A stretch of 5,101 bases of DNA from Clostridia bacterium (GTDB lineage: Bacteria > Bacillota > Clostridia > TANB77 > CAG-465). The notes below the pieces were generated by a model. The model searched no databases, had not been told where the DNA came from, and worked only from the letters and a program-made list of their open reading frames with translations. The DNA lies in NCBI GenBank assembly GCA_900772475.1, contig CAAHEI010000031.1, forward strand, positions 1 through 5,101, read 5' to 3'. Of this stretch, positions 1-5,101 are shown one piece after another. Each line of letters begins with the position of its first letter. Position 1 is the first letter of the stretch. Position numbers and translations under genes: made by a program.

Positions 1-10
1 TCGATATTTG

Positions 11-19
11 AAAGGAGGG
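11..19 (+). promoter_or_regulatory. Strong Shine-Dalgarno for the 29-160 ORF
   Basis: AAAGGAGGG is close to a perfect complement of the 16S rRNA 3' end. It is followed by a T-rich spacer and a TTG start at 29. It is the main evidence that the short ORF is, or once was, translated. Confidence 0.5.
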
Positions 20-28
20 TTTCTTTTT

Positions 29-160
29 TTGAAACTATTAGAAGAATTTAATAAAGTAAAAGCTGAAAATAAAAACTGTATTGTTTTTATAAAATCAGGT
101 GCTGGTGTTAGTACTAAAATTTTAGATTCTAGTCTAATATTAACAAATCTGAGAAAATAA
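29..160 (+). CDS. Short ORF of unknown function, possibly a truncated MutS domain I-like protein
   Basis: A 43-codon ORF opens at a TTG (29-31), about 10 nt after a very strong Shine-Dalgarno (AAAGGAGGG, 11-19), and ends at TAA 158-160. There is no in-frame ATG, so TTG is the only start that fits the ribosome binding site. The peptide begins LKLLEEFNKVKAENKN, followed by CIVFIKSGAGVSTKILDSS. The pattern (helix, then Cys-Ile-Val-Phe-Ile-Lys-x-Gly, then a conserved-looking Asp) resembles the start of MutS domain I, where the family reads roughly D/C-x-hydrophobic-FF-x-x-G-D-F-Y-E...DA. Small clostridial proteins of this kind exist. Here the Phe-Tyr-Glu motif is absent and the ORF is much shorter than a full domain, so it may be a truncated remnant. 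The next gene-like segment on the same strand is clearly broken, which fits a decaying region. The function is not established and the MutS resemblance is only suggestive. Confidence 0.35.
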   Translation: MKLLEEFNKVKAENKNCIVFIKSGAGVSTKILDSSLILTNLRK

Positions 161-190
161 TAAGTTGTGGAGTATTGAAAAAAATTAAAT

Positions 191-211
191 ATAAAATATA
201 AAATATAAAAG
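191..211 (+). repeat. Three tandem 7-bp units (ATAAAAT)
   Basis: ATAAAAT occurs at 191-197 and 198-204, and ATAAAAG at 205-211. This short A+T tract lies between the two decayed coding segments. It is low-complexity sequence with no evident function. Confidence 0.5.
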
Positions 212-427
212 TGTAGTTATTATGAAACAGCTAAAATCACTACACAAGAAAAAATTTTAAATTTAATAAAAACTAAGCCAAGTGTAACCCAAATAGAAAT
301 GTCAGAGAATTTAGGATTGACTCGTTAGGGTACTTCTTATAATATAAAAAAATGAAAGATAGTGGAATTTATTGAAAGAGAGGGCTCAACTAAAAATGGA
401 ATTTGGAAGATAAAAAGAAAAAAATAA
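209..427 (+). pseudogene. Remnant of a winged-helix C-terminal domain (AlbA_2/COG2865-type regulator)
   Basis: Read with corrections, this segment gives KITTQEKILNLIKTKPSVTQ, then IEMSENLGLTR, a stop, GTSYNIKKMKDSGI, IEREGSTKNGIWKIKRK. This is the classic helix-turn-helix plus wing seen at the C-terminus of COG2865 predicted regulators (AlbA_2 and divergent ATPase domains), where the family reads 'IkkLkesGiIeRvGstKnGyW'. Three lesions are visible. A TAG stop at 326-328 sits where the family has a charged residue (GAG or AAG to TAG would explain it). One A is missing in the A-run 346-352, which would otherwise keep IKKMKD in frame. An extra T at 368-370 restores the frame before IEREG. The frame is open only back to a stop at 206-208 and no start or N-terminal catalytic domain is present, so this is a 5'-truncated, inactivated fragment. 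The family assignment rests on the domain pattern; similar wings occur in other regulators. Confidence 0.7.
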
Positions 428-534
428 ATATATTTTTTTAATATTATAAGTTTCAGATTAACAAACTTGTAAAAAATATGATGCTAATAAACATAATGGG
501 AAGACTTATTTATTTCCTATAGGTTAATTATATT
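428..534. other. Intergenic stretch without recognisable gene
   Basis: A+T-rich sequence lies between the pseudogene end and the ger operon terminator. I see no ORF with a ribosome binding site on either strand and no convincing hairpin. Confidence 0.6.
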
Positions 535-563
535 AAAAAAGTAGACCTTTTTGGTCTACTTTT
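535..563 (-). terminator. Intrinsic terminator of the ger operon
   Basis: An 11-bp perfect inverted repeat (AAAAGTAGACC at 537-547, GGTCTACTTTT at 553-563) has a 5-nt loop. Read on the minus strand it is followed by a T-run (540-535). The gerC stop codon (558-556) lies within the 5' arm, so the stem starts in the penultimate codon of the gene. On the + strand the T-tract is limited to the four T of the arm, so termination should mainly serve the leftward operon. Confidence 0.88.
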
Positions 564-1890
564 CAATATTTAATCCTGAATCATTAAAGCTTATATTAAG
601 TTTAACATTTACTTTAGCATCCTTGTACTTTTCCTCAAAATTGTATGATTCGTATTCTTCTACTGTTAAAAAATTTTTTCTACAATATTTATAAAATTCA
701 TTTATATCAGCATCAAATTCATTTTGAGTTTTGTTTATATAATTTTTCATTCTTTTATCTAAAATTTCTGTAACTTCTTTTTTGATTTCTGAAATATAGT
801 TGTTATCTAGATAGTTATATTCTCCAGCAGGAGTATCTAAAATTATAATATTTAGTGGAATAGTTATATCAATTCTTGGTTTATCATTTTTAGTATCAAC
901 TTTTATTTTTGCTTTTCCAGTTTGACTTATTTCAACATTTGTGGAAGAGGATTGATTGTTTTGAAATTTATCGGAAAGCTCGTTTAGTTCTAGACTAGTA
1001 TCATATGAATCCAAATAATCAGTTAACATTAAATAGTATGCAGTTTCACCACTTGAAAGTTTTCCAATCATTTTTTCATCTTTAAATATAGCCATTCCAC
1101 CTACTTCAATATCTATTTTTGATTCATCTTTATTTGAACTATTACTTTTATTAGAGTTACTACTATTAGAATCATCTTTAGATGAACTTTCATTTTCTTT
1201 ATTTTTTTCATCGGATTCTTGTTCTTTTTGTTGATTTTTATCTCTATTTTCAGAAATTACTTTACATATTGGGGCCGTAGGTACTGAATTACTTGTAAAA
1301 AGCAAGTTAGAAAATTCTGTTATATTTATGAATTTAATTGATGCAGAATTTTTTTGTGCATTTTTTAAAATATCAAAATATGATACAGAGTTTATGCTAT
1401 CATTTTTATCTAAACGTTTTATAAAATCTTTAGCTTTTCCTTCACATATTAATATATACATATTATTATTATATTTTAGATTACTTGATATATTTGATAT
1501 ATATCTTTGTACTCCTTCTTTTGCCAAATCCTCAGATATAATTATTGCATTGGTATTTGAAAAATCTATGCTTGAATTAATATAATCTTGAAGGTCTGAT
1601 ACAGCTAAATCAAGAGAATTTTCATCAATAACTTTAACTAATGTATTTTCAGTAGATACGGAATTTCCATCTTTTAATTTTGGAGTTATTAATTGAAAAG
1701 TTACTTCTAAATTACTTGGTATAGTTTGTGACTTATCAAGACCAATAATGTTTGCAAAACATAAATTGTTAGTATCAACTGAATTATTTAATCCAACCAT
1801 TAACACTAGAATTATAACTATTACAATTATTTTTATAATTGTAAAAAATGGATTTCTTTTTTTATCAATTACATAGTTAGAATTACTCAT
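556..1890 (-). CDS. Spore germination protein, GerC (Ger(x)C) family, lacking the lipobox cysteine
   Basis: 444 residues; the third subunit of a GerA-type germinant receptor. Family members are normally lipoproteins on the outer face of the spore inner membrane that are needed for receptor function. Residues about 14-33 form one hydrophobic segment after a short cytoplasmic lead (YVIDKKRNP). Residues 33-53 align without gaps to the family start 'GCWDxRELNxLAxVxGIGIDK': G33 matches, L34 replaces the lipidated Cys, and N41, L43 and GLDK (50-53) match. The N-terminal domain spans about 44-210. A Ser/Asn/Lys/Glu-rich insert fills 214-258. The C-terminal Ger(x)C domain spans about 260-440 with the hallmark GGMAIFKDEKMIGKLSSGE (264-282) and a final DADINEFYKYCRKN...VNVKLNISFNDSG block. 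The usual length is near 370-400; the insert explains most of the excess. The ATG overlaps the gerB stop by 8 nt and has GAGGTGG 6 nt upstream. It is probably membrane-anchored by an uncleaved helix rather than lipid. The family call is firm; the individual receptor name is unknown. Confidence 0.93.
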   Translation of the reverse strand: MSNSNYVIDKKRNPFFTIIKIIVIVIILVLMVGLNNSVDTNNLCFANIIGLDKSQTIPSNLEVTFQLITPKLKDGNSVSTENTLVKVIDENSLDLAVSDLQDYINSSIDFSNTNAIIISEDLAKEGVQRYISNISSNLKYNNNMYILICEGKAKDFIKRLDKNDSINSVSYFDILKNAQKNSASIKFINITEFSNLLFTSNSVPTAPICKVISENRDKNQQKEQESDEKNKENESSSKDDSNSSNSNKSNSSNKDESKIDIEVGGMAIFKDEKMIGKLSSGETAYYLMLTDYLDSYDTSLELNELSDKFQNNQSSSTNVEISQTGKAKIKVDTKNDKPRIDITIPLNIIILDTPAGEYNYLDNNYISEIKKEVTEILDKRMKNYINKTQNEFDADINEFYKYCRKNFLTVEEYESYNFEEKYKDAKVNVKLNISFNDSGLNIEK

Positions 1891-3046
1891 TTAGATCCAC
1901 CTCTTCTACAAAATCTTCTTTTAATTTATTGTTATTAAATTTTTTACATCCACCTTTTGTCCTTATATAGTATATAATTAATGTTATAATTGGAAAAGCA
2001 AATGTAATTGCTATAGATAAAATGTAGAATATATCTAAAATTATGTAATAAGTTGATAATGGAATAGGTATTAAAAACATAATTAATAATATAATAACAC
2101 TTGGAAGTACATATTTTGAGTAATCTTTAACTACATTTAATCTTTGTATGTTATACAACCCACAAAGTAGACAAAACGAAATTGATATAAATATCAAAAG
2201 TGAAAACACAAATATCATAATTGGTGTTAATTTAAGTGAAAGTGGCGTTAGAGATATAAGTGAAGATAAATCAAGTAGTAGGGTATATCTTGATGATATA
2301 ATTTCTACAGGAATTGTACCTATAAAACAAAATATTAAAATTGCGTATACTAATGTAAATACTAACATTATGATATTAAAGTTTTTGTATACACTACGTT
2401 TTTTATTATGAGCAACTTTACCACCAAAGAAAAGGTAGAAAAATAAAGGTACAAATATACCAGTATTTATTAAGTTATTTACAAATATATCGTTAAAGCC
2501 ATTTCCCATAATTGGAAAGAAATTATTTATATCTACTTTATTTATTGACATTATAAATAGAAAAATAATATAGAGTACTATTGTAAATGATACATAGCCT
2601 ACTATTCTAAATGTTGCATTAAATCCTTTTTTACTAAGTAAATATAGTGCAACAATAAAGAATATAGATATTGAAAATATAGTTGAATTAGTATAAATTG
2701 AGCCTTTAAGGTTATATAGCAAGTTTGATATTATAAGGTAAATATATAAAATTATAAAAAAGTATATAATAATTCCAATAATTTTTTGTAATATAGGTGG
2801 GTATGACTTTTTTATTATACTAAATATATCATATTCATTTTTAAATACAGCTTTTAGTATAATTGAGTAGAATATATATACAGCTAAACATATAAAAATT
2901 ATTCCGATTACAGATGCACTTCCACATTCTTTTACGATTCTTATTGGTGAGTAACTTATAAAAGCACATGACATCAAAGTTATTATCATTGAAATCATTT
3001 CAAAATTTACATAGCTTATATTTTTAAAATCACTATTTTTTCTCAT
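1883..3046 (-). CDS. Spore germination permease, GerB family (APC superfamily)
   Basis: 387 residues, very hydrophobic, with about ten membrane helices, the usual size and shape for GerAB/GerBB-type subunits. The family has an amino-acid transporter fold, sits in the spore inner membrane and is thought to hold the germinant-binding pocket. Family landmarks are the N-terminal ISYVNFEMISMI helix (10-21), Lys/Gly-Phe-Asn before a central helix (139-143), and the typical NFFPIMGNGFNDIF element (175-188, family 'N..PvlgnG'). FFGGK (206-210) is followed by a basic cytoplasmic loop, HNKKRSVYKN. The C-terminus is polar and ends EEVDLNE. The start is the ATG at 3046, preceded by AAGGTGG at a 7-nt spacing. 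An upstream in-frame ATG at 3223 would add 59 residues lying within the gerA coding region that do not look like part of the family. The gene overlaps the gerA stop by 14 nt and the gerC start by 8 nt. Helix 1 is divergent: SCAFISYSP at 26-34, where homologues often have a Gly-rich break. Confidence 0.92.
   Translation of the reverse strand: MRKNSDFKNISYVNFEMISMIITLMSCAFISYSPIRIVKECGSASVIGIIFICLAVYIFYSIILKAVFKNEYDIFSIIKKSYPPILQKIIGIIIYFFIILYIYLIISNLLYNLKGSIYTNSTIFSISIFFIVALYLLSKKGFNATFRIVGYVSFTIVLYIIFLFIMSINKVDINNFFPIMGNGFNDIFVNNLINTGIFVPLFFYLFFGGKVAHNKKRSVYKNFNIIMLVFTLVYAILIFCFIGTIPVEIISSRYTLLLDLSSLISLTPLSLKLTPIMIFVFSLLIFISISFCLLCGLYNIQRLNVVKDYSKYVLPSVIILLIMFLIPIPLSTYYIILDIFYILSIAITFAFPIITLIIYYIRTKGGCKKFNNNKLKEDFVEEVDLNE
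1897..1903 (-). promoter_or_regulatory. Shine-Dalgarno of the gerC-type gene
   Basis: GAGGTGG, read on the minus strand, lies 6 nt before the ATG at 1890. It lies inside the last codons of the B gene (Glu-Val-Asp region) and fits translational coupling. Confidence 0.75.
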
Positions 3047-4565
3047 TAAATAACCACCTTCTTGATATACTTGGTTGCGAAGTTTTATCTTTTGCTTTTG
3101 TATAATACGGTCTATTTTCTCTTTTCCAGACGGGTTCTGTAAATATTTGTTGTATAACATTTCTATTTTTATCGATATAAAAACTTGGAAGTAATCTTGT
3201 TCCAATTGAGTAAGAGTTTGCAAGAATTAGTAAAAATATAAATACACCAAAACTAAGAGCTAAGTATCCATTTGCAAATGATAATATTATTAAAATATAT
3301 CTCATGTTCCTAAGTCCGTAAGAGCTATAATAATTTGGAAGGGCGTACATACATATTCCAGTAAAACCAACTATAATCATTGTAAATGAACAGATAATGT
3401 TTGCCTCAACTGCAATTTGGCCTAAAATAAGACCTCCTACTATACTTACAATTGGACCTACTTTTGTTGGTACTCTTGTTTCAGCTTCTCTTAAAAGTTC
3501 AAATGCGACCTCCATTAAAATTACCTCGGCAACGAACGGAAGCGGTACAGCATCTCTTGAAGCAGCAAGCATCATAGCAATATTTGTAGGCAAAATATCA
3601 ATATGATATGTTACAGTAGCTATATACAACGCAGGTAAGAAAAGTGAAATAAGAATTGCAGCAATTCTTATTAGTTTTAAAATAAAATTAAATGGTGTTC
3701 TTAGATATCCATCTTCACTAGAATGAAACCAATCAATAATTGTTGTTGGAATAACGCCTGCAATAGGTGAATTATTTGTAAGTATAACGCATCTGCCTTG
3801 CATTAAAAAGCTAGCTACTCTATCTGGTTTTTCTGTTGGCATTATTTGTGGAATAATACTAAAAGTATTGGTTTCAATAAATTGAGAGAGATTATCTGTT
3901 GTAAGTATAATATCTGTATCAATATTTGTAATTCTATTTTTTATTTTTTTTACAATTTTCATATTAGTTAAATTGTTTATATACATTACAACACATGAAT
4001 TTTTTGAACGTTTTCCAATGGGAATTTTTTCAATTATAAGATTAGAGTCATTTACATATTTTCTAATTAGAGCTGTATTTATATTTAAAACTTCGTTAAA
4101 AGCTTCTTGAGTTCCCTTAACACTACTTTCAAATGTTGGATTGCTAATTGTCCTATGTTCATATTTTATCATATCACATAGAAAGCATTTATCATAATTG
4201 TCAATAAATATGGCACAGTGTGAATTACAGATTTTTTCTATTATTTGATTAAAGTTTGATGACTCTTCTAAAGAATAGTTTGATATAATAAAATTCTTAA
4301 AGAAATCTGATGCATTTTCACATTTTATACTATTTGTATTTTGATAAGTTGAATTTGCTTTAAATAGAATATTTTCATTTACAAAATCTTTGTTTATCAT
4401 ACCATCAAAAAAAACAAGAAATGCTTTTATATCCTTTTTTTCATATCTAAACTTAAATTCACGTATTACAAGGTCATAAGATAAATCACTAAATAGTCTT
4501 GTTTTAATAGCTTCTAAATTCAGTTCAATATTTTTATAAACAACTTGATTATTTTTTTTACTCAT
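3033..4565 (-). CDS. Spore germination protein, GerA family A subunit
   Basis: 510 residues, normal for the GerAA/GerBA/GerKA family. The A subunit spans the spore inner membrane with a large cytoplasmic N-terminal domain and transmits germinant binding to ion release. The N-domain spans about 10-285. It includes NLEAIKTRLFSDLSYDLVIR (16-35, family 'Nl..ik..fg.s.Dl.iR'), FFDGMINKDFVNENIL (52-67), IDNYDKCFLCDMIKYEHRTI (121-140), NTALIRKYVNDSNLIIEKI (163-181), IGKRSK (183-188), PTEKPDRVASFLMQGR (243-258) and PTTIIDWFHSSEDGY (273-287). The membrane part is about 296-455, with the signature AVPLPFVAEVILMEVAFELL (339-358) followed by REAETRVPTKVG, then IVGGLILGQIAVEANII. A basic tail (480-510) ends the protein. 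The start at 4565 is chosen because AGGAG lies 5 nt upstream; an in-frame ATG at 4640 adds 25 non-family residues with no good ribosome site. It is the first gene of the operon. Oddity: seven Cys lie in the soluble domain, including CNSHC and CFLC. Confidence 0.95.
   Translation of the reverse strand: MSKKNNQVVYKNIELNLEAIKTRLFSDLSYDLVIREFKFRYEKKDIKAFLVFFDGMINKDFVNENILFKANSTYQNTNSIKCENASDFFKNFIISNYSLEESSNFNQIIEKICNSHCAIFIDNYDKCFLCDMIKYEHRTISNPTFESSVKGTQEAFNEVLNINTALIRKYVNDSNLIIEKIPIGKRSKNSCVVMYINNLTNMKIVKKIKNRITNIDTDIILTTDNLSQFIETNTFSIIPQIMPTEKPDRVASFLMQGRCVILTNNSPIAGVIPTTIIDWFHSSEDGYLRTPFNFILKLIRIAAILISLFLPALYIATVTYHIDILPTNIAMMLAASRDAVPLPFVAEVILMEVAFELLREAETRVPTKVGPIVSIVGGLILGQIAVEANIICSFTMIIVGFTGICMYALPNYYSSYGLRNMRYILIILSFANGYLALSFGVFIFLLILANSYSIGTRLLPSFYIDKNRNVIQQIFTEPVWKRENRPYYTKAKDKTSQPSISRRWLFNEKK
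3054..3060 (-). promoter_or_regulatory. Shine-Dalgarno that sets the gerB-type start
   Basis: AAGGTGG, read on the minus strand, lies 7 nt before the ATG at 3046 and within the 3' end of gerA. It is the reason to prefer 3046 over the longer in-frame start at 3223. Confidence 0.8.
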
Positions 4566-4570
4566 AAATA

Positions 4571-4575
4571 CTCCT
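4571..4575 (-). promoter_or_regulatory. Shine-Dalgarno that sets the gerA-type start
   Basis: AGGAG, read on the minus strand, lies 5 nt before the ATG at 4565. The longer in-frame start at 4640 has no such site and would lie inside a hairpin and upstream of the candidate promoter. Confidence 0.75.
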
Positions 4576-4592
4576 ATTATTTTATTTTTTAT

Positions 4593-4622
4593 TATTTTGT
4601 ACATATTTAATTTAAAATATAC
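4593..4622 (-). promoter_or_regulatory. Candidate forespore sigma-G/sigma-F promoter of the ger operon
   Basis: On the minus strand GTATA (4622-4618) is followed by an 18-nt spacer and CAAAATA (4599-4593). The first element matches the sigma-G -35 consensus GHATR fully and also suits sigma-F (GYWTA). The second matches the sigma-G -10 consensus CATNHTA at all but one position. The spacing is canonical, and transcription would start near 4586, leaving a short leader that holds only the AGGAG site. Germinant-receptor operons are known to be sigma-G dependent in Bacillus. In such A+T-rich DNA a chance match is possible. Confidence 0.42.
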
Positions 4623-4628
4623 AAAAAT

Positions 4629-4660
4629 AAGAGATACCATGTAGAAACACAGTATCTCTT
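4629..4660. repeat. Inverted repeat / hairpin just upstream of the ger promoter
   Basis: AAGAGATAC (4629-4637) and GTATCTCTT (4652-4660) form a perfect 9-bp stem around 14 nt. Inside it TGT/ACA can pair further with an AGAA loop. On the minus strand it is followed by ATTTTTGT, so it could terminate transcription arriving from the right. Alternatively it could be a protein-binding palindrome. It is distinct from the surrounding plain A+T sequence. Confidence 0.5.
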
Positions 4661-4859
4661 TAATTTGGAGGATAATCCAAGAATCTTGTAATCAATTAAA
4701 TAAAAAAGTTAAACCATATGTTTTGTTTATAAATTTATAAATAATAATTTGAATAATATCTATTACATATTATTATGGCTTAAGTTTAAATAAAATTCCT
4801 ATACAAGGAAAATAAATAAGAACTAAAATCTAGAGTTCATAGTGTATAATTTGTTGTAT

Positions 4860-4901
4860 ATAACTTTATCATATTTTTTATAAAATGTAAAGTTATTTTT
4901 T
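4860..4901 (+). repeat. Imperfect A+T hairpin followed by a T-run
   Basis: ATAACTTTA (4860-4868) pairs with TAAAGTTAT (4888-4896). After a bulged T, CAT/ATG (4870-4872/4885-4887) extends the stem. T4896-4901 follow on the + strand, giving a terminator-like layout. The stem is nearly all A-T and no + strand gene lies upstream of it, so a function is doubtful. Confidence 0.3.
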
Positions 4902-4945
4902 AAAAGTAAAAAATAAATTATGTATATGTGTCAATGATGTGAAAC

Positions 4946-4964
4946 GAAATTTTATAAAAATTTC
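4946..4964. repeat. Short palindrome overlapping the 3' end of the right-hand ORF
   Basis: GAAATTTT (4946-4953) and AAAATTTC (4957-4964) are perfect arms around ATA. It overlaps the TGA of the minus-strand ORF ending at 4963. It might act as a weak terminator for that gene, but no clear T-run follows on the minus strand. Confidence 0.35.
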
Positions 4965-5100
4965 ATAGTAATATTGAATTTATTATAGGTGCTATCGCAC
5001 CTATACTTAGATTTCCAAGATTTAAAAAGGAAAATATAGTACAAGAAATAATATTTACAAAATATGCAATAAGAATAGAAGGAAATAAAATAAAGTTATC
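4963..5100 (-). CDS. C-terminal end of an unrecognised hydrophobic protein (partial)
   Basis: The frame is open from the window edge to TGA (4965-4963), 45 codons. It reads NFILFPSILIAYFVNIISC, then TIFSFLNLGNLSIG, then AIAPIINSILL. This looks like the last one or two membrane helices of an integral membrane protein. The start lies outside the window, the family is not recognised, and the natural stop is followed by an A+T palindrome. The opposite strand is also open from 4958 to 5101 (ending KYAIRIEGNKIKLS) with codons plausible for an A+T-rich genome, but it has no start codon or ribosome site. I prefer the minus-strand reading only because it has a clean end and a coherent hydrophobic composition. 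If real, the gene lies about 400 nt upstream of gerA in the same direction. Confidence 0.35.
   Translation of the reverse strand, partial: DNFILFPSILIAYFVNIISCTIFSFLNLGNLSIGAIAPIINSILL
4985..5004. repeat. 8-bp inverted repeat ATAGGTGC-TATC-GCACCTAT
   Basis: The arms are perfect around a 4-nt loop, with a G+C-rich core that stands out from its surroundings. Both strands translate it as IGAIAPI in the two competing open frames. There is no T-run on either side, so it is not a standard terminator. Confidence 0.6.
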
Positions 5101-5101
5101 A

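Larger units (their letters stand above)
4566..4962. other. Roughly 400-nt A+T-rich spacer upstream of the operon
   Basis: There is no ORF with a ribosome site on either strand. It holds the gerA ribosome site, a candidate sigma-G promoter, the 4629-4660 hairpin, an imperfect hairpin at 4860-4896 and most of a short palindrome at 4946-4964. A GGAGG at 4666-4670 (+) is not followed by a usable start. No tRNA, riboswitch or insertion sequence is recognisable. Confidence 0.55.

Noticed and set aside
1328..1585. + strand ORF of 85 codons
   Set aside because: It lies wholly antisense to the gerC-type gene, has no ribosome site and is hydrophobic without family resemblance; a shadow of the real gene.
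2148..2411. + strand ORF of 87 codons
   Set aside because: Antisense to the gerB-type gene, whose family match in this stretch is clear; no ribosome site.
3047..3223. 59-residue N-terminal extension of the gerB-type gene
   Set aside because: It runs inside gerA coding sequence in another frame and does not look like the family; AAGGTGG marks 3046 as the start.
3397..3606. + strand ORF of 69 codons
   Set aside because: Antisense to the most conserved membrane part of the gerA-type gene; a shadow.
4566..4640. 25-residue N-terminal extension of the gerA-type gene from the ATG at 4640
   Set aside because: No ribosome site at 4640; it spans the candidate promoter, and the family start fits the AGGAG-preceded ATG at 4565.
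4638..4644. CATGGTA on the minus strand as an alternative sigma-G -10
   Set aside because: G at the H position breaks the consensus and no GHATR element lies at 17-18 nt; it also sits in the hairpin.
4727..4740. Perfect 14-bp palindrome TTATAAATTTATAA
   Set aside because: Pure A+T self-complementary sequence is common by chance in this base composition; no supporting context.
4844..4849. TATAAT on the + strand as a -10 box
   Set aside because: No matching -35 about 17 nt upstream, no extended -10 TGN, and no gene close downstream.
4929..4934. TTGACA on the minus strand as a sigma-A -35 box
   Set aside because: No TATAAT-like box lies at 16-18 nt; the sequence there is TTTACT or similar.

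Overview
The window is about three-quarters A+T and carries a complete three-gene spore-germinant receptor operon of the GerA type. This points to an endospore-forming, low-GC Bacillota, most likely class Clostridia. The species cannot be named from the sequence alone.

Layout: positions 1-427 (+ strand) hold decayed or very short genes. There is a 43-codon ORF after a strong ribosome binding site, then the broken remnant of a winged-helix domain of the kind found at the C-terminus of AlbA_2/COG2865-type regulators. Positions 428-534 hold no recognisable gene. Positions 537-4565 are the operon on the minus strand, transcribed right to left as gerA-type, gerB-type, gerC-type. A 14-nt overlap joins A to B and an 8-nt overlap joins B to C, and an intrinsic terminator has its stem starting inside the last codons of gerC. 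Positions 4566-4962 are an A+T-rich spacer with several inverted repeats and a candidate forespore (sigma-G/F type) promoter just upstream of gerA. Positions 4963-5100 look like the C-terminal end of a hydrophobic protein read on the minus strand and running off the window, but the + strand is also open there.

How the genes work together (family knowledge): the A subunit (cytoplasmic N-domain plus membrane segments), the B subunit (an APC-superfamily permease fold that binds the germinant) and the C subunit (normally a lipoprotein on the outer face of the spore inner membrane) form one receptor complex. This complex triggers ion and dipicolinate release when a nutrient is sensed. The germinant of this receptor cannot be read from the sequence.

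The most notable points are in the receptor itself. The C subunit has Leu exactly where the family has the lipidated Cys, and it carries a roughly 45-residue Ser/Asn/Lys/Glu-rich insert between its two domains. The A subunit has an unusual CxxxC...CxxC cluster in its cytoplasmic domain, and the B subunit has a divergent first membrane helix. I see no wholly new system here; the interest lies in a divergent germinant receptor and the genetic debris beside it.
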